NCBI RefSeq assembly: GCF_016405905.1
Contig: NZ_JAEFCB010000022.1
Span: 1 to 64,000, forward strand
Direction of reading: 5' to 3'
DNA length: 64,000 bases
Source: Variovorax sp. IB41
GTDB lineage: Bacteria > Pseudomonadota > Gammaproteobacteria > Burkholderiales > Burkholderiaceae_C
The translations under genes and the position numbers were made by a program. The notes beneath the pieces were generated by a model that was not told where the DNA came from, made no database searches, and saw only the letters and a list, made by a program, of their open reading frames with translations. Positions 58,700 to 64,000 of the stretch are shown here, in pieces (position 1 is the stretch's first letter; each line of letters starts with the position of its first letter).

Positions 58700-59713
58700 T
58701 CAACTGGACAGGTTGATCTTGCCCGCGAGCGCCTTGAAGAAATCGCTCTCGCGCGCCATCACCGCTTCGAGCGCCACATCGTCGGCGTAGGTGTCGGTGC
58801 TGAAGTGCAGCTTGGCGAGCGCGTCGAGCCACACCGGCTCCTTCACCGCCCTGGCCGTCGCCGCCTTCAGCACCGCGACCACGTCGTCGGGCGTGGCGCG
58901 CGGTGCCGAGAGCCCGCGCCAGATGCCGATCGACAGGTCGATGCCGCGCTCCTTCAACGTGGGGATCTTCTCGAAGCCGTCGGCCACGCGCCGGTCGGCC
59001 ATCACGGCCAGCGCCTTGAGCTTGCCGGCCGCCACGTAGCTGGACACCTCGGCCGTGCTCACCGTCACCGCATCGATGTGGCCGCCCAGCAGCGCGAGCA
59101 CCGCGGGCGCGCCGCCCGCATAGGGAATGTGGTTGAACTTCGCGCCTGTCTTCTCGGCGAGCGCCGCGGCCGCCATGTGCCATGTGGAGCCGTGGCCGGC
59201 ATTGCCCACGCGGATGTTCGCATCGGCCTCGCGCGCGGCCTCGACGAACTGCTCCAGCGTGGCATAGGGCGCGTCGGCGCGCACCACGACCGCGGCCGGG
59301 TCGGCGTTCAGCCGCGCGATGGGGCGCAGGTCCTTGTACGAAAACTTGGCCAGGCCCAGGTGGTTCAGGAAGGTGAGCTCGGTGGAGGACAGCACGATGC
59401 GGTAGCCGTCGGGCTTCGCATTCACCACGTCGCCCAGCCCCAGCACGCCGCTCGCCCCGGGCTTGTTGATGACCACGATGGGCTGCGGCAGGTACTTCGC
59501 GACGGCCGCGCCGAATGCGCGGCCCACCACGTCGGCGCCGCCGCCGGCCTGCCAGGGCACGACCAGCTCGATCGGCTTGTTCGGATAGGTGCCGCCCTGG
59601 GCGCGCGCGGCGCCGGTGAGCGCCGCGAGCGGCAGCCCGAGCGCAAAGGGCAGGGCCGAGGGAATGGCGCGCAGCAGCCGGCGGCGCGCGAGGTTTGTCG
59701 ATGCGGTATTCAT
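58700..59713 (-). CDS. Bug-family (TctC) tripartite tricarboxylate-type binding protein
   Basis: A 337-residue periplasmic binding protein. The signal peptide is twin-arginine-like (NLARRRLLRAIPSALPFALG) and ends TGAARAQ. The mature domain has PNKPIELVVPWQAGGGADVVGR (residues about 44-65), NKPGASGVLGLGDVVNAKPDGY, and IPYAGGAPAVLALLGGHIDAVT (about 204-225), the standard Bug motifs. The ligand is likely a carboxylate or amide. No TctA/TctB membrane subunits lie in the window. It is the fourth of five minus-strand genes of the cluster. Confidence 0.93.
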   Translation of the reverse strand: MNTASTNLARRRLLRAIPSALPFALGLPLAALTGAARAQGGTYPNKPIELVVPWQAGGGADVVGRAFGAAVAKYLPQPIVVINKPGASGVLGLGDVVNAKPDGYRIVLSSTELTFLNHLGLAKFSYKDLRPIARLNADPAAVVVRADAPYATLEQFVEAAREADANIRVGNAGHGSTWHMAAAALAEKTGAKFNHIPYAGGAPAVLALLGGHIDAVTVSTAEVSSYVAAGKLKALAVMADRRVADGFEKIPTLKERGIDLSIGIWRGLSAPRATPDDVVAVLKAATARAVKEPVWLDALAKLHFSTDTYADDVALEAVMARESDFFKALAGKINLSS

Positions 59714-59766
59714 TTGTCTTTGTCTCCGTCGCGTGTTTTCTTGTGCGCTGTCCGGCTTGCGTGTCC

Positions 59767-61008
59767 TCAGTCCGCCGCCGCGTCGGCTTCGGCGGTGACC
59801 GCGGTCACGGCCCCGAAGGCGCCACTCTGGCGCAAGGCTTCGATCGCCGCTGGCGTCATGCCGATTTCCCCCAGCACCTGGTCGGTGTGCTGGCCCAGCA
59901 GCGGCGCGGGATGCCGCACCTGCTGCGGCGTGCCCCCGAGCTTGACCGGAAATCCGAGCGCGCGGGTCTCGCCCTCCACTGGGTGCTGGATCTTGAGCAC
60001 CATCTCGCGCGCCACCGCCTGGTCGCTCGCCAGCGCTTCGGCGTAGTTGAGGATCGGCGCGGCCGGCACGCCAGCGGCCAGCAGCGCATCGACCCATTCA
60101 TTGGCCGTGCGGCGCGCGAACTCGCGCTCCAGCTCCTCGATCAGCACCGCCCGGTTGCGGATGCGCAGCACGTTGTCGGTGAAGCGCGCGTCCTTGGTGA
60201 GGTCGTCGCGGCCGATCACCCTGCACAGCGCGGTCCACAGCTTCGGGTTGGCCGCGCCGATCACGAAGTGGCGGTCCGAGGCGCGCACCGCCTGGTAGGG
60301 CGCGCTCATGCGGTTGGCGCTGCCGATGGGCACCGGCACCTCGCCCGTGCCCCAGTACTCGGCCGACTCCCACACCGACAGGCTCATCGCCGTCTCGAAG
60401 AGCGAGGCGTCGACGAACTGGCCTTCGCCTGTAAGGCCGCGGCCGATCACCGCGCTCAGGATGCCGTAGGCCGCGAAGAGGCCCGCGCCCAGGTCGGCCA
60501 GCGGAATCGCCGACTTCACCGGCGCCTCGCCCGCATGGCCCATCACGCTCATGACGCCGGTCATCGCCTGCGCGATCAGGTCCAGCCCCGGGCGCTTGGC
60601 CCAGGGGCCGGTCTGGCCGAAGCCCGAGATGCTCGCGTACACCAGACGCGGGTTGAGCGCGCGCAGCGTGGGGTAGTCGATCTTCAGCCGCGCGGCCACG
60701 CCGGGGCGGTTGTTCTCCACCAGCACGTCGGCGTCTTTCACGAGCGCGTAGAAGGCTTCGAGGCCGGCCGGGTTCTTCAGGTCGATTTCCACGCTGCGCT
60801 TGTTGCGGTTGAGCGCGAGGAAGCCGCCGCTGTCGGCGCCCTTGAGGCGAAAGCCCATCGAGCGGCGCGTCTGGTCGCCGATGCCGGGCGTCTCGACCTT
60901 GATCACGTCCGCGCCCATGTCGCCGAGCAGCATGCAGCAGAAGGGGCCGGCCATGATCTGGCTGACGTCGAGGACCTTGATCCGGGAGAGAGGAAGAGGA
61001 AGGGACAC
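59767..61008 (-). CDS. CoA-transferase, CaiB/BaiF family (class III)
   Basis: A 413-residue family III CoA-transferase that moves CoA between carboxylic acids. Landmarks are IKVLDVSQIMAGPFCCMLLGDMGADVIKVE (seen at residues about 10-39), ADVLVENNRPGVAARLK, the catalytic Asp region PGLDLIAQAMTGVMSVMG (about 141-158), and GSANRMSAPYQAV. GTG 61008 is the start (VSLPLPLSRIKV); the frame extends far upstream across the hydratase but that part is not protein-like. It lies 41 bases after the hydratase stop. Confidence 0.93.
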   Translation of the reverse strand: MSLPLPLSRIKVLDVSQIMAGPFCCMLLGDMGADVIKVETPGIGDQTRRSMGFRLKGADSGGFLALNRNKRSVEIDLKNPAGLEAFYALVKDADVLVENNRPGVAARLKIDYPTLRALNPRLVYASISGFGQTGPWAKRPGLDLIAQAMTGVMSVMGHAGEAPVKSAIPLADLGAGLFAAYGILSAVIGRGLTGEGQFVDASLFETAMSLSVWESAEYWGTGEVPVPIGSANRMSAPYQAVRASDRHFVIGAANPKLWTALCRVIGRDDLTKDARFTDNVLRIRNRAVLIEELEREFARRTANEWVDALLAAGVPAAPILNYAEALASDQAVAREMVLKIQHPVEGETRALGFPVKLGGTPQQVRHPAPLLGQHTDQVLGEIGMTPAAIEALRQSGAFGAVTAVTAEADAAAD

Positions 61009-61049
61009 GCGGGTGCTCCGTGGGTTGTGTGAGGGCGCGATCGAACGGC

Positions 61050-61829
61050 TCAGCGGCCGGTGAACACGGGCCTGGCCTTGGCCAGGAAGGCCTGGAAGCC
61101 GATCTGGAAGTCCTCGGTGTCGAAGCAGGCGTAAGCCTCGGCGTTCTCGGCGTCGGTCAGCGGCGCGGGCTCGGCCAGGCGGCGCACGAATTCCTTGTGC
61201 CAGCGCGCCACCAGCGGCGCGCCCGCGGCGATCCGCTTGGCCGCGGCATAGCCCTGTTCGAGCACCTCGGTGTCGTCCACCACGCGGTTGACCAGCCGTT
61301 TCTCGAACGCCTCCCTCGCATCGAAGACGCGGCCTTCGAGCACGATCTCCAGCGCGATCGCGCTGCCGACCAGGTTCACCAGGCCGCCCAGTTCGCCGAA
61401 GGACATCACCAGCCCCAGCTTGTTGACCGGCACGCCGAAGCGGCTGGAGTTGCCGCAGATGCGCATGTCGCACACCGAGGCGATCTCCAGCCCGCCGCCC
61501 ACGCAGGCGCCCTCGATCACCGCGACAGTGGGGTGCTTGCTGTGCGCGATGGCATGCATCGCGCGGTGCGTGATCTCCCCGTAGGCCGCGGCCTGCGCCG
61601 CGTTGGCGCGGCTGGTGCGGAACTCCTCGATGTCGGCGCCCGCCGAGAAGGCCTTGCCGCCGGCGCCGCGCAGCACCACGCAGCGCAGGTCGTCGTCGGC
61701 CGAGAGCTCGGCGAACGCGTCCGCCAGGCCCTGCCACATGGACTTGTCCATGGCGTTCATCTTGTCGGGCTTGTTGAGGACGACGGTGGCGATGCGGTCG
61801 TCGCGCTCGACCTGGATCAGGGAAGTCAT
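61050..61829 (-). CDS. Enoyl-CoA hydratase/isomerase family protein
   Basis: A 259-residue crotonase-fold enzyme. IATVVLNKPDKMNAMDKSMW (residues about 13-32), GGKAFSAGADIEEFR (oxyanion loop, about 57-71), and PTVAVIEGACVGGGLEIASVCDMRI (second oxyanion Gly and the catalytic Glu region, near 99-123) fit enoyl-CoA hydratases. It should hydrate an unsaturated acyl-CoA made by the neighbouring CoA-transferase. It is the first gene of the minus-strand operon and is divergent from the iron-type dehydrogenase across a 276-base gap. Confidence 0.93.
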   Translation of the reverse strand: MTSLIQVERDDRIATVVLNKPDKMNAMDKSMWQGLADAFAELSADDDLRCVVLRGAGGKAFSAGADIEEFRTSRANAAQAAAYGEITHRAMHAIAHSKHPTVAVIEGACVGGGLEIASVCDMRICGNSSRFGVPVNKLGLVMSFGELGGLVNLVGSAIALEIVLEGRVFDAREAFEKRLVNRVVDDTEVLEQGYAAAKRIAAGAPLVARWHKEFVRRLAEPAPLTDAENAEAYACFDTEDFQIGFQAFLAKARPVFTGR

Positions 61830-61983
61830 GCGGCTGTGTCTCTTTCGTTGGGGGCCTGCGGCAAGGAGGCCGGGTTGCGAATGCGGCGAAGTCTAGGGAG
61901 CGCGCGGAGCGCAGCCAAACGAAAAAAACTGGGGCAGCGTTCAAGAAAAACTCGCGCCATGACGGGCCTCTGGCCTTGTGAAT

Positions 61984-61993
61984 TTTTCTCGGC
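61984..61993. promoter_or_regulatory. Candidate half-site TTTTCTCGGC for the GcvA-like regulator
   Basis: This 10-mer is the exact complement of GCCGAGAAAA at 56734-56743 in the LysR/thioesterase promoter. It lies in the divergent gap between the enoyl-CoA hydratase and iron-dehydrogenase genes, so one regulator could control both ends of the cluster. No matching second arm is visible here. Confidence 0.4.
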
Positions 61994-62105
61994 CGCACTT
62001 CAAGTAATTCCACGTTGCCGCGCCACCGGGCCGTTCCTAGACTCGCGCCCCACAACGAACCCTCGAGCACATCGAGCACCTCGAACACAGCGAACCGGAG
62101 ACCGC

Positions 62106-63245
62106 ATGGCCCTCATCAACTACATCACCCAGATCCAGATCGACTTCGGCGCGGTGCAGCTGCTCGCGCAGGAGTGCGACCGCATCGGCATCCGCCGCCC
62201 GCTGGTCGTGACCGACGCCGGCGTGCGCGCCGCGGGCGTGCTCGACCGCGTCACCGCGCAGCTCGGCGCGGGCCGCGCGTTCGTGGTGTTCGACGGCACG
62301 CCGTCCAATCCCACCGAGGCCGCGATGCGCGCCGCCGTGGCGATGTATGCGGCACACGATTGCGACGGCATCGTCGCGGTCGGCGGCGGCTCGGCCATCG
62401 ATCTGGCCAAGGGCGTGGCGGTGTGCGCCACGCACGAAGGGCCGCTCAAGTCATTCGCCGCGATCGAGGGCGGCGCCGCGCGCATCACCGCCGCCACCGC
62501 GCCGGTCATCGCGGTGCCCACCACCGCCGGCACGGGCAGCGAGGTCGGCCGCGGCGCGGTGCTGATCCTGGACGACGGCCGCAAGGTCGGCGTGCTGTCG
62601 CCGTACCTCGTGCCGCGCGTGGCGCTGTGCGACCCCGAGCTCACGCTCGGCCTGCCGCCGATGCTAACCGCGGCCACCGGCATGGATGCCATCGCGCACT
62701 GCATGGAGACCTTCATGGCGCCCGCCTTCAACCCGCCGGCCGACGGCATCGCGCTCGATGGCCTGCGCCGCGCGTGGCGCCACATCGAGCGCGCGACCGC
62801 CACGCCCGGCGACCGCGAGGCGCGGCTGAACATGATGAGCGCCTCGATGCAGGGCGCGCTCGCGTTCCAGAAGGGCCTGGGCTGCGTGCACAGCCTGAGC
62901 CATGCGATGGGCGGGCTGGTGCCGCGCCTGCACCACGGCACGCTCAACGCGATCCTGCTGCCCGCGGTGATCCGCTTCAACGCAGAAGCGCCTTCGATGC
63001 AGAAGGACGAACGCCTCGCGCGCATGGCGCAGGCCATGGACCTGGGCGGCGCCGACGAGGTGGCGCCCGCGGTCCACGCCATGAGCCAGCGGCTCGGCCT
63101 GCCGACCGGGCTCGCGGCGCTGGACGTTTCGCCCGGGATCTTTCCGCGCGTGATCGAAGGCGCGCTCAAGGACCACTGCCACAAGACCAACCCGCGCGAG
63201 GCGAGCCCCGCCGACTACGAGGCGATGCTGGCCGCGTCGATGTAG
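62106..63245 (+). CDS. Iron-containing alcohol dehydrogenase
   Basis: A 379-residue dehydrogenase of the Fe-ADH family. It has the dinucleotide-binding GIVAVGGGSAIDLAKGVAVC (residues about 90-109), VPTTAGTGSEVGRGAVLI (about 138-155), and metal-ligand region MLTAATGMDAIAHCMETF (Asp and His), followed by GCVHSLSHAMGG and HHGTLNAILLP (further His). ATG 62106 follows ACCGGAGACC. It starts a plus-strand unit with the second Bug gene 61 bases downstream. Substrate probably a short hydroxy or aldehyde acid. Confidence 0.93.
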   Translation: MALINYITQIQIDFGAVQLLAQECDRIGIRRPLVVTDAGVRAAGVLDRVTAQLGAGRAFVVFDGTPSNPTEAAMRAAVAMYAAHDCDGIVAVGGGSAIDLAKGVAVCATHEGPLKSFAAIEGGAARITAATAPVIAVPTTAGTGSEVGRGAVLILDDGRKVGVLSPYLVPRVALCDPELTLGLPPMLTAATGMDAIAHCMETFMAPAFNPPADGIALDGLRRAWRHIERATATPGDREARLNMMSASMQGALAFQKGLGCVHSLSHAMGGLVPRLHHGTLNAILLPAVIRFNAEAPSMQKDERLARMAQAMDLGGADEVAPAVHAMSQRLGLPTGLAALDVSPGIFPRVIEGALKDHCHKTNPREASPADYEAMLAASM

Positions 63246-63306
63246 GGCGCGGGACCGGCACGCGGCCAACGGATTCATTTCTAAAAAAGACGGAGACAAA
63301 CGCACC

Positions 63307-64000
63307 ATGCAAAGACGCCACTTCATCGCTTCGGGCCTCGCGGCAACCGCCGCGGCGGCCGTTCCCTCTTTCGCCGCGGCATCGCCGCTGCCCACCGCGC
63401 CGGTGCGCATCGTCGTGGGCTTTCCGCCCGGCGGCGGCACCGACGTGATGGCGCGCGTGATGGCGCAGAAGCTCGCGACCGCCTGGGGCGTGCCGGTCAC
63501 GGTCGAGAACAAGGCCGGCGCGGGCGGGGTGATCGCCGCGGAGTACGTCGCCAAGCAGCCGGCGAACGGCACCGTGCTGCTGATGACCAACATCAGCAAC
63601 CACGCGATCGCGCCCGCGCTCTACCCCACGCTGGGCTACGTGGTGGAGCGCGACTTCACGCCGCTGGTGCTGGTGGGCGTCACGCCCAACCTGCTCATCT
63701 GCAACCCGAGCCAGCCGGCGCGCACGGTGAAGGACCTCGTGGCGCTGTGCCGCGCCAAGCCCGGTACGGTGACCTTCGGCTCCTCGGGCACGGGCGCCTC
63801 GCAGCACATGGCGATCGAGCTCTTCAAGCTGCGCGCGGGGGTCGATGCGCTGCATGTGCCGTACCGCGGCTCGGGGCCGATGCTCACCGACCTCATCGGC
63901 GGGCAGATCGACTACAGCTTCGAGACCATGACCTCGGCCACGCCGCATGTGGCCAGCGGCAAGCTCGTGGCGCTCGCGCAGACGCGCCTGCAGCGCTCGC
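63307..64000 (+). CDS. Bug-family (TctC) binding protein, cut by the window end
   Basis: A second periplasmic Bug-type receptor, open to the last base of the window (231 codons plus one base), so it is missing its C-terminus. The signal MQRRHFIASGLAATAAAAVP ends near FAAA. The mature part shows APVRIVVGFPPGGGTDVMAR (residues about 31-50), ENKAGAGGVIAAEYVAKQPA, VTFGSSGTGASQHMAIELF and VPYRGSGPMLTDLIGGQIDY. No ribosome site stronger than GGAG 8-10 bases upstream is seen (CGGAGACAAACGCACC). It likely brings in the substrate of the neighbouring dehydrogenase. Confidence 0.93.
   Translation, partial: MQRRHFIASGLAATAAAAVPSFAAASPLPTAPVRIVVGFPPGGGTDVMARVMAQKLATAWGVPVTVENKAGAGGVIAAEYVAKQPANGTVLLMTNISNHAIAPALYPTLGYVVERDFTPLVLVGVTPNLLICNPSQPARTVKDLVALCRAKPGTVTFGSSGTGASQHMAIELFKLRAGVDALHVPYRGSGPMLTDLIGGQIDYSFETMTSATPHVASGKLVALAQTRLQRS

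Noticed and set aside
59767..62088. A 773-residue protein fusing the CoA-transferase to upstream sequence.
   Set aside because: The upstream half lies out of phase over the enoyl-CoA hydratase gene and is Arg-rich noise; a GTG at 61008 gives the normal CoA-transferase.
61830..62105. Small gene in the largest gap of the window.
   Set aside because: No frame with a start signal; the gap is explained as a divergent promoter region with poly-A/T stretches and the candidate half-site.

Overview
The window is GC-rich, gene-dense DNA with the look of a betaproteobacterium of the Burkholderiales, most likely Comamonadaceae and close to Variovorax. This is inferred from four things: the pgk-pyk-fba-purC-purE-purK-tsaC order, an ACC deaminase with a divergent Lrp-type regulator, a fused indolepyruvate ferredoxin oxidoreductase, and orphan Bug-type (TctC) binding proteins beside CoA-dependent catabolic genes. 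No search was run. No tRNA, rRNA, CRISPR array, phage or intact insertion sequence was recognised. No gene-free stretch exceeds about 280 bases.

Layout. (1) 1-6438, minus strand: a transport and oxidation operon with a creatininase-family amidohydrolase, an NMT1/THI5-type ABC importer, an FAD-linked oxidase, a flavodoxin-fold reductase and a phthalate-dioxygenase-reductase-like protein. The last is cut off at the window edge, where about 50 bases encode a piece of GroEL instead. (2) 6.6-12.6 kb, minus: a type V autotransporter, an MFS exporter with an extra C-terminal domain, and an amino-acid ABC permease and binding protein without an ATPase. (3) 12.8-17.2 kb: a secreted M28 peptidase, then an accessory patch with a serine-rich tail-anchored protein, an AT-richer periplasmic protein, and an M23-like protein without a signal peptide. 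The last two look like a toxin/immunity pair. (4) 17.3-27.8 kb: an Lrp regulator divergent from the 1203-residue oxidoreductase, then yajC-secD-secF and a DUF1631 gene. (5) 27.9-34.1 kb: smg, dprA and a LysM gene (minus), divergent from def, a lipoprotein gene, fmt and azlCD (plus).

(6) 34-38.4 kb: a small probable aromatic-catabolic operon (FAD monooxygenase, alpha/beta hydrolase, VOC protein) divergent from a LysR gene. (7) 38.4-52.2 kb: the glycolysis/purine housekeeping backbone pgk, pyk, fba, purC, purE, purK, tsaC. It is interrupted by two accessory inserts: acdS/acdR plus a lipoprotein hydrolase, and META lipoprotein/hipBA/thioredoxin. (8) 52.3-56 kb, minus: a secreted lipase-like lipoprotein, PBP4 (dacB) and a secreted PPC-domain protein. 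(9) 56.2-64 kb: a GcvA-like LysR gene beside a FlK-like thioesterase, amidohydrolase, two Bug binding proteins, a CoA-transferase, an enoyl-CoA hydratase and an iron-type alcohol dehydrogenase. This is probably an organic-acid or CoA-thioester catabolic cluster.

The most interesting observations are these: a GC-palindromic intergenic repeat family with one copy inside the hipA reading frame; the M23/periplasmic protein pair with altered metallopeptidase residues; a perfect inverted repeat in the LysR/thioesterase promoter, one arm of which recurs in the other divergent promoter of the 56-64 kb cluster; and the GroEL chimera at the left edge.
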